Of a stretch of DNA of 64,000 nucleotides, positions 36,880 to 51,198 are shown piece by piece (position 1 is the first letter of the stretch; every line of letters starts with the position of its first letter). Both the position numbers and the translations under genes were made by a program. Source of the stretch: Dryas octopetala (lineage: Eukaryota; Streptophyta; Magnoliopsida; Rosales; Rosaceae); assembly GCA_963921425.1 (NCBI GenBank), contig OY992832.1:21240835-21304834 (forward strand). Direction: 5' to 3'. The notes under the pieces are model-generated. The model saw only the letters and a program-made list of their open reading frames with translations, did not search any database and was not told the DNA's origin.

Positions 36880-38339
36880 TGGTTAAACTAAGAAGTTTGA
36901 TATCTTCTAAAAGATCATAACGGTTAATATGACACATGTTATGTATGTGCTCTAAATCTTTGTCATATTAACCATTAAATTTTGATTCAATGATTTATAA
37001 TATGGTATAAACCAAAATAATATCTTACCAGTGTATGAACCATCTACATTCAAGGAAATGCCCATATAATGTAAATATGGTGGAACTGGCCCTTAGGGCC
37101 TTAATTAACATTAACATAGTATAGTTCACATGCCAAATTGCCTTCTTAATAACTTCAAAGCCTCCTTCTCCCCTCATGCTCTTTGTACTGCGAAAGCAAA
37201 GATTACTCAATATTTTCTTGACAGATATACCATACTTTCCAATTGTATATATACATTCCATTTTCATTAAATATTAGAGTCTAATTAAATTGCTCTATTC
37301 CTTTATTAATTAAATAATTTGGTATATGGTAAAAACTATATTACCTCTATTGGTTTTGGATCAAGTGTGTAAACAACACCAGCTTGTTCAGTGATTCTCT
37401 GTCAGGGTAGGGAAACAACAATATTTTACTAAATTACAGAACACACCCACACACCAACACCAGTTGAATTAAGTTGCAAAATTGCCACCAAGTTTAATGA
37501 GCATCTGATATATATGTCACGCCCAAATGACTTGTCTGCACCCCGTAGCACAGTAATAGAAAACAAAAACCAAGCATTGAGGACAAGAGGCATTGTTCAA
37601 ACCAAAAATAAAAACTATAACCTTATTAAGCCATAGAATGTGAAAATCTGGAAGCAGAGCCTCCATCGTGTACTCATGTGAATCACTAATGCACACTTTT
37701 TGCATTGCAGGATACTTTGCAATCTTAGGCGTAAATTCATGTGTATGATTGCATTCTTTTTTTCTTATAAGAATATGCATACGTTATTATATTCTATTCT
37801 TTTTTTGGCCAGGAATTATTATATTCTATTCTAATGTAAATAAAACATAATGTAAAGGCTTTTTTACCAAAATACCACCTGGACTATAGGGTGTGTGCTT
37901 CCGTACCACCCAAATTTTTTTTTTTGTCAATTTACCACCTGAAGTTATAAATATGTGCCAATGTGGTACCTGCCATCCATTTCTGTCAATTTTTCTGTTA
38001 ATTTAAGAGGTACTATTGTCAATTCATGTTATCGAATATTTTAAAAAATAAAAATAAAATCCAAATAAAACTCTACCTTTTATTGCCAATCCTAAGTTCA
38101 TCTAGCTTATGATCCTACTTGAGAACTCTATTTATATTTAACTAATAGGGCGGATATGGGTACGGGAAATTCCCGAATTGAAAAATATGGGGATTGGGGC
38201 AGGTATGGAGGGCACAAAAAAATTCGGTTATGGGTATCGATGTGGCATACCCACCTGCACCCGTGCCCATTGCCATTCTTAAAGAACCATACTAGATCCT
38301 AGATCCCATTCCCCCTACCTCCTGTCATCCCGCCGCCAC
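36880..38339. other. Intergenic, no gene seen
   Basis: AT-rich. At 37858-38030 a one-sided piece has the ACCACCTGGACTATAGG...TACCACCTGAAGTTATAAAT pattern of the foldback/Mutator-like terminal repeats seen elsewhere in the window, with no matching right end. Nothing coding is recognised. Confidence 0.4.
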
Positions 38340-38874
38340 CAGTGCCGTTCCTGACATTTTAGAGGCCCGAGGCGAAAATCTGAAATGGGCCATTTGTACA
38401 ATATATATATAATTCTATAAACATGTTTTTCATTTATTTTTACTTGAAAATTAAAAAGAAAATAATAAAATGATATTTTATACAAATTTTGAATAAAAAA
38501 CTTTGGACAAGAAATAATTAAAGTTATACGGCCTTTGAACATACAAACTTTGAACAAAAAGAAATTAAAGTTGCAGTCCTTAGACTTGTCAAAAAGAGGT
38601 TCTTCAACAATCTGAGCAACTATGTGATAAAATGCACCACCTAAAAAACACAATTACAATAAGATAAGGACCAAAACAGTTAATGAAAATGCCTAAAGAC
38701 AGGGCTAAGAAAGAGATTAAGACTCGAGAGAAGATTGAAGAGGGGAGCTAAAGGCTAAAGTGTTGAGAATCGAATGGATTAACTTCAAGTCTTCAATTTA
38801 ATTGAATTAATTAATTGAGGATTGAGGAAGAGGGCGACTGGGAAACTGGATTAGTCTGGGTGAGCTGAAAGCCT

Positions 38875-38925
<51 letters not shown>

Positions 38926-39269
38926 TAAGATATTTGTTTAAGAAAAAAAAAACATTTCAACTTTCAACTTTTTTTTTTTTCCCAATGCATGTGCAATGAT
39001 TATGCACCTTTGGGCCAATAACTTTAGACCCAACTTAAAAAAAACTATAATTTCTAACCACCAGCAATTATATATACACACTTAACGTTTTTTTTTTTTA
39101 TAACAACACACTTAGGCTACTCAGCAACAATTATATATATATTTTTTTTTTGTATTTTAAATATTATAATATATACTATATATATATAAAATTTAAAAAA
39201 AATTTGGGCCCCCCTTGAAATTGGGCCCTGGGCGGTCGCCCCTGGTGCCCTTGCTCAGGGACGGCTCTG
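38340..39269. mobile_element. hAT-like element with perfect 8-bp TSD
   Basis: Ends CAGTGCCGTTCCTGA and TCAGGGACGGCTCTG (complement CAGAGCCGTCCCTGA) form a 15-bp TIR with two mismatches. Identical 8-bp repeats GCCGCCAC flank it (38332-38339, 39270-39277). The 930-bp body is AT rich with a (GA)n run at 38879-38921 and no transposase. The flanking sequence occurs again, uninterrupted, at about 39340-39390, which acts as a local empty-site copy. Confidence 0.88.
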
Positions 39270-40422
39270 GCCGCCACCTTCATTGCCAGTAGGTATAACA
39301 CAAGGTATAACACACACACACCCCCCCCCCCCCCCCAACCTACCTCCTGTCATCCCGCCGCCACCTTCACCGCCCAGTAGGTATAACACACACACACACA
39401 AACTCTCTCTCTCTCATCTCTCTTTCTTTGCAACCCGCTGGACCGAAAGGGGGGTCAAAGACCTTTTCGGCCTTCTTTTTCATTTGGAAAGGGATGCGAA
39501 GATAGAGAAAGATGGGGAAGGAAAGAGAGAGAAGAGGAGAAAGAGAGAGGGTGAGAAAGAAAGAGAGAAAAAGGAGAGAGATATATTTATAGAGGAGAAG
39601 AGCCGCTGACGGTATGTGTGGGGTACAACTGTCGGTGGCGAGAGTGGTTGTGGGATGGCTAGAGGCAATGGGCTGGGATCGAGTCTTGGTCTTGGGTGGT
39701 TGCTATTCTAATTTTTTTTCTTCAGTTTTTCCATATGTAGTGAGGGTATATATGAAATGTATTGGAGTATAGTGAGAAATTATATAAAAACTAAAGTGAA
39801 ATGGGAATGTAGTAAGAGGTGTGAGGTGAGAAGAAAAGTGGTATGTAATTGTGTATATAGCAGTCATCTATTAAAATATCTTGAAAATTGTGGAATACAA
39901 CCACCCTAGGTCTTTTGGTCCAGAAATTATTATTTGTGATCATAATGTTAAGTGATAGTGTGATTAATTTTGATTAGAATTATAATTTATGTACAATTAG
40001 TAATATTTAAAACCCTCAACTCTAATTTTATAAATTAATTGTTCATTCATATTATAATATATAAATTAATAATATTACGTAACAGTATTACAGTCACATA
40101 TAATAATTTATTTTGACATTTATATTTTTCATTTTTGAATGTTGAGCGATTAAACTGCACCATTCCTTCACCTACGAGGATATAAATTTTCCAATCTTGA
40201 ATTTAGATGTATGAGTATAGGTTTTTTTTTTTTTTTTTTTTTGGCCACTGAGTATATAAACTTTAACATAAATCAAAATAATTTATCCTACTGTTCTACA
40301 TTCACATTTTGCATTTTTGAGAACAGAATGGCAAACCACATCAATTCATCAATGGAAAAACAAAAATGAAAAACACTTGTAAGTAGGGTGTTCCAAGAAG
40401 CAAGAACATCTCATTTCCAACT
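39270..40422. other. Intergenic with low-complexity tracts
   Basis: Contains a 16-base C run (39321-39336), a second copy of CTACCTCCTGTCATCCCGCC (about 39341), CA and CT tracts and a GA-rich stretch (39490-39600). A 108-codon frame here is purely low-complexity and is not a gene. The last part should be the 3' UTR of the LEA_2 gene. Confidence 0.45.
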
Positions 40423-40974
40423 TCAATCAACAAAAACCTCCAACTCGGACTTATTTTCCTGATCTATGACATCGAAAAAAACCGGGTCGACGGTCACGTG
40501 ACTATCCACGTGGACCACAAACTTGTGGTCCCACCACAGAACCTTAGCCGCACCCGCAATATCCACAGCGGCGTCAAGCACCATCTCGCGCTTGGCGATG
40601 TCGGCGACGAAGCTGGCGGCGTGGTGGGCCAGCTGGAGCCCATCGAGCCGAGCCGGGAGCCGGAGCACCTGGCAGGACTTGGCCGGCTGCGAGCCGGCCT
40701 GGACCTGGGCTGAGCCGAGGAGCGAGCCCTTGTAGTGGATGGTCATGGTGGTGGAGGAGTAGTGGATGGGCACGCTGTTAGGGTTGGTGACGTGGACGGT
40801 CAGGATGAGTTCGGCGTCGAGGAGTGGGAGGTTGAACTTGAAGGAGGTGAGGTCGATTGAGATGAGGTGGAAGGTCGGGTCCTTGGGCTTGGAGGCTACA
40901 AGAGCCGCCGTCGCTAGAGCCGACCCCGCTCCGATTAGAGCCGAGCTCCAGCTCCAATTTACATTTTTGCCCAT
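40423..40974 (-). CDS. LEA_2 / LEA14-like protein
   Basis: Intronless, 183 residues. A hydrophobic, Ala-rich N-terminal segment (about 11-27, SALIGAGSALATAALVA) could anchor it to a membrane. It is followed by one LEA_2 (WHy-type) beta-sandwich domain (about 35-170), with the typical ELILTVHVTNPNSVPIHYSS strand and SHVTVDPVFFDVIDQENKSE near the end. Plant homologues are annotated as LEA hydroxyproline-rich glycoprotein family or desiccation-related LEA14-like proteins; no enzymatic role is expected, and a stress function is inferred only. The coding sequence is strikingly GC rich compared with its AT-rich surroundings. Confidence 0.9.
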   Translation of the reverse strand: MGKNVNWSWSSALIGAGSALATAALVASKPKDPTFHLISIDLTSFKFNLPLLDAELILTVHVTNPNSVPIHYSSTTMTIHYKGSLLGSAQVQAGSQPAKSCQVLRLPARLDGLQLAHHAASFVADIAKREMVLDAAVDIAGAAKVLWWDHKFVVHVDSHVTVDPVFFDVIDQENKSELEVFVD

Positions 40975-42878
40975 GGTGGTTTGACGAATTTACTACTACT
41001 CTGTTCAGAGTTCAGAGTTCAGAGTTCAGGGTTCAGAGAGAGAACGAAAGAGAGAGAGAGAGTTTGGAGGGGACAGAGTTCAGAGATTGAGGGTTTGATG
41101 TGTTGCCGTTTTGGAGTTTAAATTTTGGGGATTTGAAGGTGTTGGAAAGCCAAGACAAAGTGGACAGATGGCAGCCCGAAGGTTAATTTTCAACATTTCT
41201 TCAGTCTTTTTCATTTCTTTTCTATTAGCTGCTTATAAGTTATAAACTTATAACTAGAGAAATTTTAAAACCAGCATTTCTTTTTCACTATAGATTTTTA
41301 GAGTTTAAGAGATTTAGTAAGCGAATTTCTATTCAGCAGTGTTTGAACTCCTATCGAATAGTACTCAAAAAAGACTTAAGCATTATTCAAGTAGAGCTCG
41401 AGCACTGCTTAACTTTGAGAGTTATTTCGAAACTCTAAAAAAGGGTTAAAAAATATCTAATGGCATAAATTTTAGTCAATCTTCTAAATTTCCTTATAAT
41501 CTTCAGTTATAACTAATGCTACTCCAATTTTATTAATTCACAACAATTGAACATACTGACTTGACCATCACAGAACAGTTAGAAGGTTGGAACAGATTTT
41601 GGTGTGAACATCTTGGTAGTGTATGCGGGAAAAATTAAAGTTTCAGGCACATGCATTTCCTAGTTTAATTGACCAGCAAATTTCCTTTTCTCCGGTAACC
41701 ATGAGTCAAGCTAGCAACCAAACCGCTGGATTTCAAAATGGAGTGGGCTGTGGAGGGTGGTTGTCCAAACGACATTTGTGGGTGGTCATGACATCATACA
41801 CTAATTAGTGGATGGCATTAATGTGGGTTTTGGGCTGAGTCCTAGAGGGATAAGTTGTGGACAAAATATTTGAAGATGGGGTGTCCAAACAACATTTTTG
41901 GGTGGTCATAGAATCTACCGTTTGAATTAACTTATAATTCAAAAGATAGATTCTACAATTTGTAAGTGCAATGACATCAATACTTGGATGCCATTAATAA
42001 GTGGGCTGTGGGCCGGGGCCCTGAAATATACTTAGGCTTAAAAAGTTGGCTGTTACATTGATATATAAGTGAGTTGAGTAGGATGGGAGAAAAGAAACAA
42101 AAGTGAAGAAGACAAACAAGAATGACAAGAAGATTAAAAAGGAGGCCCAATTGCACAGTCCTAGAATTCTTGAGGATTTAGGTGTCATGAGTGGAGGAAA
42201 TCATATTGTTTGAGAAAAAAATTAAAGAAAACACAGGTACAAAAAGAAGTATATATTATAATATTAATGCTCCCTATTAAGCATTGTTTTGCTTTTCGGT
42301 AGTATAGTTTGAGGGAATATCATTCTTGGTAAAAACAAATGAAAATATGTAGACAACTAGTGAAAGTATGAAAATAAATATATGTGCAGTTGGGTTCGGT
42401 TAACCGTGCTTTTTAAAGGGACCAAATCGGCCACCGATTTGTCTAGGGCGGTGCGGTTTGGAATCCACATTATGAAAATAAATATGTATAATTACTGTTG
42501 GGATTGAATTTGTAATTGTTAAAATTAATAATTCATTTGACGCATTGTATTAGATCTAACTATTGAGTGCCACATGTACTCACTAGTGTTCAAAATTTGT
42601 CTCATAGGCAAGAGAGTGATGAATTAATTACCTTTAAACCTGTCAGATTATTTTTATATTTATACAATAAAAATATTTCAAAAATGCATGCATGCTTAAC
42701 CGAAAGAGAGAGAATAAGAAAAACAAAAAATGAAGTCGACATCTATATATCACCCATTATCATGAAAAGTCCACATTATAATAAAATCAAGGATATTAAA
42801 GTAAGATGATCCAAGATTTCAACGATAATTAGCTCAGAAAAACGCTATCTTTGACCCTTGCAGATTCTCATTCTCAAA

Positions 42879-42917
<39 letters not shown>

Positions 42918-43181
42918 CAAATTCTTGGAAGCTGTTCTGTATACATGTTTTACAGTACATATACAAACATGCATGCATTTGAATTCTTACATGAATGCAC
43001 GTTTAAATGGAGCCAGTCGTGCAAACCATGCATACTACTTGTAATAGAAAACCACATCGATCTCCACCTCTGGTTCCTTCTTCCTATAAATGAAAAAGAA
43101 AGATATGCTTTAATTTGTTCCATACACATTAATTAATTAATCTTCATTAAGTACTAGTGCCTCCAAATTAAATTACAGAAG
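40975..43181. other. Divergent promoter region, LEA_2 (-) and peroxidase (+)
   Basis: 41004-41036 has tandem TTCAGAG units and GA runs, probably the LEA_2 5' leader. 41745-41905 carries two imperfect copies of TGTCCAAACGACATTTGTGG with GGTGGTCAT. At 42892-42914 is an (AT)n run. TTAATTAATTAA lies at 43129-43140, shortly before the peroxidase start. No coding exon seen. Confidence 0.5.
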
Positions 43182-45399
<2,218 letters not shown>

Positions 45400-46239
45400 T
45401 TTTGGAGGAAGGCGGTTCAGAGTCAGAATATGGTCAAATTATATATCAAATCGAACGAAATCGTGAGACGAGTGCAACACATAGCTTTTCCGTGACATAT
45501 GGGCGTTTTAGGCCAAATAAAGTCGTTTACTAGTCTAAAACCGTGTTTTAAGTTATTTCTGAATTTTGTCATTTAATTTCCTATTTTATTTTTTCCTTCC
45601 TAGTGAAGCTAGGGCTTGTGAGAACTATATAAGCCAAATTTAGGCCTTTGGTTATTATTATTAATAAAATTCTTTGAGAATTAAAATTCTTTGAGAATTA
45701 GAATTCTCTCAATTTCCTGGTAGACTCCATAGTATCAATTAAGGGATTTTATTTTGATCTGTTTCATTTGCCTTTATGTTTATTTCTCTGCTTTTCTTGC
45801 CCTGCAAGTTTCACTTGTGTTATTTCTAGCACGACCAATGGAGTTTGGCATTTATTATTTTATCTAATTTTTATGAATAATGAGACAATGAGACAATAAG
45901 ACAACAAGACAAGGCCAACAAGCCCTTCTGTTACATTTGTAAGGATAGTGCGTTTTAGGCTTTTAGCTAGCCTTGTATCAATGCAAAGCTGTTCTCTTTA
46001 GTTTTTCCACAAAACAAATTTGAGGTTAAGTTGGAACCGACATTAATTAACCTTTTATGTTTGTCAAGAACTAGGACAAGTTCTTGAAGACAAATCGTAT
46101 TTTGTTGAAATTATAGTCAGCAGAGAATGTTGTAAACCCAGCTAATATTCTCTAATCGATTGGATGGAAATCTAAAGGTCTAAAGCATATATTTGTATTC
46201 TGTTCAATTTTAATATTTAGTGTCAAACTGTCGATGAAG
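45400..46239. other. Peroxidase 3' flank, possible LTR debris
   Basis: 45440-45740 has LTR-like composition (AACTATATAAGCC, then a repeated AAAATTCTTTGAGAATTA at about 45666-45702), but no paired LTR, PBS or target duplication is visible. No coding sequence. Confidence 0.35.
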
Positions 46240-46534
46240 ATAAGCAAAAGTTGTAACTTTTGGTATATTTTGCAAGAAAACCAACTAATAAACAACTGTA
46301 AAACAGCAACTACATACCTACAACAAGAAAGACATTGTAATCTTCATCTCCAACAGGCCTGCAGCAATATTATAATCAAACCCAATTGCCTTTTTTCTTT
46401 AGATTTGACTCAACTGAAAATCTATAAATAGGAACCCTTATAAGTTCAAAAAACTCATCCAACTACCCAATATCACACCTAGCTTCCAATATATACCACA
46501 TCAAGTTCAACAAATTAATCAAGTTCCCAATTCC
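46240..46534 (+). promoter_or_regulatory. Promoter of germin-like copy 1
   Basis: TATA box TATAAATA at 46423-46430, 105 bp before the start codon. The block at about 46240-46375 (AACTGTAAAAC, ACATTGTAATCTTCATCTCC, AGGCCTGCAGCAA) is shared with the upstream regions of all other germin-like copies, so regulation was probably duplicated with the genes. Confidence 0.75.
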
Positions 46535-47167
46535 ATGGCCTCAAGAACTTCCACCCTCAAATTCTTCTCACTACTAATCTCCTCCCTTGCCATTGTTCAA
46601 ATGGCAATGGCCGGAGACCCGGACATTATCACCGACTTCATAGTGCCTCCAAATGGAACAGTGGATGGAAACTTCTTCACATACACTGGCTTTCGTACTC
46701 TTTTTGGAGAAGGACCTGATCCCACAACCTTCACCGTAACAAAGGCAAGCTTGAAAGAGTTCCCTGCTCTTAATGGGCAGAGTGTTTCGTACGCGGTCCT
46801 TGAATACCCATTGGGAACTGCGAACCCACCACACATTCACCCTCGCTCCGCTGAGCTCCTTTTCCTTATTGATGGAACCCTTGAAGTGGGTTTTGTTGAC
46901 ACAACCAACAAGCTCTTTACACAGACACTTCAAGCAGGTGATCTGTTTGTGTTTCCCAAGGGACTTTTGCACTTCCAGTACAATGCTAAATATCAAGACA
47001 CATCTATAGCAGTTTCTGCCTTTGGAAGTGCAAATGCAGGCACTGTATCAATTCCCAACACTTTGTTCACCACTGGCATTGATGACACTGTCTTGGCTAC
47101 ATCCTTCAAGACTGATGTAGCCACCATTCAAAAGCTCAAGGCTGGTCTTGCTCCCAAGAAGCCATGA
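46535..47167 (+). CDS. Germin-like protein, copy 1
   Basis: Secreted cupin of the germin-like family (9-3 type), probably an apoplastic manganese-binding oligomer; some relatives have superoxide dismutase activity. Intronless, 210 residues, signal peptide about 1-26 ending AMA. Germin box 1 is present with metal ligands H100, H102 and E107 (PPHIHPRSAELL), and box 2 with H146 (GDLFVFPKGLLHFQYN). One N-glycosylation site NGT at 40-42. There is no cysteine at all, so the N-terminal disulphide of typical germins is absent; this is seen in some germin-like subgroups. First of four copies on the same strand. Box motifs and length make the family certain; activity is inferred. Confidence 0.95.
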   Translation: MASRTSTLKFFSLLISSLAIVQMAMAGDPDIITDFIVPPNGTVDGNFFTYTGFRTLFGEGPDPTTFTVTKASLKEFPALNGQSVSYAVLEYPLGTANPPHIHPRSAELLFLIDGTLEVGFVDTTNKLFTQTLQAGDLFVFPKGLLHFQYNAKYQDTSIAVSAFGSANAGTVSIPNTLFTTGIDDTVLATSFKTDVATIQKLKAGLAPKKP

Positions 47168-49299
47168 TCAATGAAACAATTATGCGATTGATGACCAGTA
47201 GTTTAATATCTTTGCTCTCTATCAGTTTTTTGTTGTTGCTTTTATTTGCTTTGAATAATTACCCTTAATGTGTTCTTAGTTCCTGGTTAACAGTGTTGAA
47301 AGGGTATGCCATCAATGATCAATCTATATTACATTGTTTGTCACTATTCAGTTTTTGCCAACGTATTATGCAAACTTTCCTCTAATTTTGGTTTGAGAAA
47401 AAAAATCCACATCATGAACTCAATCTGGATGTACACAAATCAATTGGATGTTTTGGCATTCACTGAATCAAAGCACAAATCAAGAAGGTCCCGAAGCCCT
47501 CCACTATTGCCTTACAAGCTCGCATAGCTAGTTTGTAAAAAAAAACTTACCGTTTGGTATTCTTTCCAAAAAATGTTTTTTGTTTTCATCAGTTATAAAT
47601 ATAGATGAAATAGGGAAGAAAATTTTTAAAAACACTTTTTGAATATAATATCAACCGGGTAAGATCCCAAGTTGCCATACAATCGGACAGTGGAAACAGA
47701 AAAACTGTGATCAAAGGCATGGCGTCTATAATAGTTGAAACCTCTCAACATTGAGGATAGTTTCTATGAGGTAGTCACAATATAGATCCACGGCAAGACA
47801 ACCCTCACAGAAGGGATAACAACGTACATCATGGGAACCTCAATGAAGAAGACTAACATGGTGAAGGAGAGAACATTCTGAGATACCTTCACACCCAAGT
47901 AATGGTTCACAGACAAGGTCCTCTTAAACAGCAGGCCTATGTGTCACGGGCCGGCTTTTTACAGCACAAGACGGACCGTGCGACACTTGCTAACCTTCTT
48001 CTAGGTAACAAGTCAGCCGAGTGAGTATCTTGAAATGCAATGATCAACACGATAAATTAGATTTTTGCAAGCATCAAACAAACAACAAATAGCTAGCAAT
48101 CACATAATAAAACAAAAGGAAAAGCTCATAATGCAATAGATAATTGAATAAATATGCTTCTTATATTGATGGCAAAAGAGTACAGAGGCTCATGTGTATG
48201 CTCTTATCTATGCTAGTGAGCAAGCTCAACATTCCACCGACTAGTCACCCCCCTTGTAAAGAGCATTCTGAGCCATTTTTAAGATTACATCAAGAAACAT
48301 CAAAATGTACGAGGAGCTGTATACCCTTGCACACAAGCAAGCGGCCAAAGACTTGACTAATGACCTTGAACAAGCTTGGTTGTGGCATACAAAAGCAACT
48401 CCTAACATTACGCCTGCCAAATTAAGGCTTCCTTAACTAGAGACCTATAGTGCAGAAAAGGATCCCAAAGTCCATAATGTGCCAAGCATTTTTAACCACT
48501 TTAAATGGCTCAACTCATGCCTGTAAATGCTCGACTTAGGCCCCATCTATCATCTCCTTCTCTTAGCTAAAGGCGGATTCCAAGAACACTCCACAGGGAG
48601 AAATTAAGTTGCTAGTTTGCTACTCATCTTCTAGTTATGAAGTAGAACTGTAGAAGAAAGGAGAATATTGAAACTACCTGGGCAGCTGCAGCCTTCAATC
48701 TCTAGGAAAAAAGAGCACCAAAATGATGATGAAGCTCTTGGGTCAAGTGGGCTCGTGTTGGGTTGGGTCAGTTTTTGGGTTGGATGGGCAAATAACTATT
48801 GCAAAAAAAAAAAATGTTAATTATAGGAAAATTTTAAAAATTAATTAGTCTTTTTTTTTTTTGGTCCTTTAATTAGAAGCTTATAATGAGAAAAAAAAAG
48901 TTAAGCCAAGCCAATCAAAAACTTAAGTAGAAACCCAAATTGTCCACCGAGCGCTCTATTAAGCATTTGTTGTCGAGCGCTCGGCGACTTGCAGAAACCC
49001 TGTATCTGCAAAAAAAAATCCTACATCTCCAAGCAAAAAAAGATGTGATGCATCTGCATCTGCAAGCACCGAGTTCTTGGTAGGTTGCCGAGCCCTTGGT
49101 GACCCGCCGAGCGTTGGTAGTATAAGTTTTCCTCTCCGCATCCGAGTACACGAACAGATCATGGGCTAGAACTTAATTTTTTATTTAGCTGAGTTTCCAA
49201 TTAAAATTCTTTCAAAAACTGGATTTATGAGTAATTTATTATTATTTTTATATCTGATGAAGGTGATGGAATGTCCCACAATGACACAAAATGAGCAGT
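47168..49299. other. Intergenic in the germin-like array
   Basis: Possible retroelement material: TGTCACGGGCCGGC at about 47950 looks like an LTR start, but no pair was found. 48950-49125 contains several GCCGAGCGCTCGG-like palindromic pieces (CGAGCGCTCGGCGAC, GTTGCCGAGCCCTTGG, CCGCCGAGCGTTGG). No coding exon recognised. Confidence 0.35.
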
Positions 49300-49450
49300 T
49301 TTAATTAGTTTGTACTCGGTGAGGAAATCTCTGCCAAATGGGAAATATTGGACATGGCTTCGTGGAGATTTGCAAGAGAGAAAAGGGTCTATCTTGACAA
49401 TCTTGTCCCAGATGCTTCACTCGCGCGCCGGTTCTCTGCTGATGAGGTTC
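49300..49450 (+). pseudogene. Possible exon remnant of unknown origin
   Basis: One frame (from about 49319) reads a protein-like segment: SAKWEILDMASWRFAREK, then RVYLDNLVPDASLARRFSAD, ending just before a T-rich stretch after a GATGAG|GTTC that could be a donor. Composition is protein-like and unlike the low-complexity surroundings, but I do not recognise the family. It might belong with the WD40 remnant that follows or be chance. Confidence 0.25.
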
Positions 49451-49639
49451 TTATTTTCTTTTTCTTTTCTGATAACTTGTAACGTACTATGCTGAGCTCA
49501 TTTATCTGTTCCAGAAGAATATGGGGTTGGGTCCCTCGATCACCATCTTCTGCACTGCCTGAGCTCATTTATCTATAACGTACTTGACATGCAAGCAGCC
49601 ACAAGTTTTTTTGGGTCATAGAAATTTAGACACATGTTT

Positions 49640-49905
49640 CAAAGGATCGAAGTGAACTTCTTTGGCCCCAATGATGATTATGCATGTATTGAGTGGGAGT
49701 GACATACTGTGGCCATATATTTATTTGGATGAAGAATGAAGCTAAACATGTGCGTGTTACGATGGGCGATTCCCAAGCTCTAATGCAGCTTGAGCCCCAT
49801 CCACATATTCTTATTTTTGCAACGTGCGGAACAGAAAACAATGTAAAGCTCTGGGCTCCTATGGAAAATGTTGCTCCTCCGCTGCCTTACAGTATAGACA
49901 GTGAC
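49640..49905 (+). pseudogene. WD40 (DCAF8-type) pseudogene fragment
   Basis: The frame at about 49708-49890 reads CGHIFIWMKNEAKHVRVTMG, then DSQALMQLEPHPHILIFATC, then GTENNVKLWAPMENVAPPLP. This matches the last WD repeats of plant DDB1- and CUL4-associated factor 8 (SGSDCGHIFIW..., LEPHPHIP..ATCG.E..VKLWAP). The piece before it, VNFFGPNDDY (about 49649-49678) and VLSGSD (about 49687-49705), lies in other frames, so at least two frameshifts separate parts that belong together. The rest of the gene is absent. A full gene would encode a substrate receptor of the CUL4 ubiquitin ligase; this copy cannot. Confidence 0.75.
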
Positions 49906-50360
49906 TGATTTAGGAATTTTATTTTGAGGGTTCATAGTGTAAAACTGGCGGGAGGCAGGAGGTTGCAGAAGGGTGGGGGCTGGCCAGCGGCGACTTGCAA
50001 GCGGGTGGGGCGGTGGTAGATGAGGCTGGGTAAGGGGTTAAGGTTTGAGAAAATGTGAATTCGGAATAAATGGAGAACACCTATCGGGCTCCTGTTTGTT
50101 TATTTAGTCATTTTTTTTTAATTCCTAACTCCAAAACCACATTCTTTTGGACCAGACTTAAAAAAATAATAATAATAAAAAAAGGGGTGAAGAATGCCTC
50201 ACAACCATTCAAACATTTTGTCGAACAAGTTGTAGGCGTGCTTGCAGTTGATCATTTCAAGAAGTTCGCCCAACGAGTTTGGCAAGGCTTTTCCGACGGG
50301 CGGGTGGTCAGGCGACCACCCTTGTCCCTCGGTGGATCCGTCATTGAACACTAAAGCTAG

Positions 50361-50385
50361 CTCTCTCTCTCTCTCTCTCTCTCTC
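50361..50385. repeat. (CT)n microsatellite
   Basis: Perfect CT run of about 25 bases. Confidence 0.9.
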
Positions 50386-50611
50386 CCACCTTGACTTCCA
50401 TATTATGTTTACTTACAGCTAGACTTGACTCTGTATAACTCTTGCTTTCATGATTCCTCATGTTGTTTTTATTCAATGGAAATTTAGGGAGTCTAATAGA
50501 TAAGACCTTAGAAGATATATATTCATGTTTTCCTGATGTTTGCTTATTTGATGACAGATTATGGAGTCTAACGACCTAACGGAATTGATGCTCCACCTCT
50601 CCTCCAACTTA

Positions 50612-50956
50612 GAGCGTCTCCAAGGAATGGGGTAAAAATTTAGATAAAAAGTGTTTTTTACTGACTTATATGACACCTTAACATAAAAATTTGTTACCTA
50701 AAAAATTTCTTTTAAACAAATAGAGCAAATGGTTAGAGAACATATTATTTTAATATTTATCTACGTGTTGTAAAATCCATATACTTTAATGGTTAGGAAT
50801 TGGTGGCAGCAAAAAAGCAATCATGGTACTTTTATTCATTGATTCCCATATGCCGTTTGCTTAATTTTGAGCAATGTATATCTACTGTTGTGTAGGCCAA
50901 AACTTGCTTCCCTTGTAACCGCATCCAATTAATACCGTACCCATTGGAGTTGCTCA
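50612..50956. mobile_element. MITE-like element
   Basis: The left end AGAGCGTCTCCAAGGAATGG and the complement of the right end ATGAGCAACTCCAATGGGT resemble each other and the GAGC.TCTCCAA.GGG termini of common plant MITEs. Borders are approximate and no clear target duplication is seen. Confidence 0.45.
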
Positions 50957-51198
50957 TACAACTTGTTGGAGGAATAAGGACGGTGCCAGGGGTAGCAGGC
51001 ATAACTATAGGCTTCTCATCAAAGATCACATTTTGTAAAGTAGAAGAGATAAATTGAAGTCTCAAATGGCCACACCCTGCCTTTTCATTTTCTGTAGAGC
51101 GAAGCTAAAAACACTCCTAAGCTTGACTTGAGCGGTGGTTGTCAACTTCGAGCCTATAACGCTCTTGGTATTCCATTTTAATGTAGTGAGGATGTAGA

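Noticed and set aside
39283..39609. 108-codon low-complexity frame
   Set aside because: Made of CA, C and GA repeats; no evidence of coding.
46574..46996. 140-codon antisense frame in germin-like copy 1, with counterparts in copies 3 and 4
   Set aside because: It is conserved only because the sense gene is conserved; it has no start context, domain or codon signal of its own.
50070..50354. 94-codon frame ending in VDHFKKFAQRVWQGFSDG-like sequence
   Set aside because: It looks partly protein-like, but no family could be recognised and no splice partners were found, so it was not annotated as a gene.
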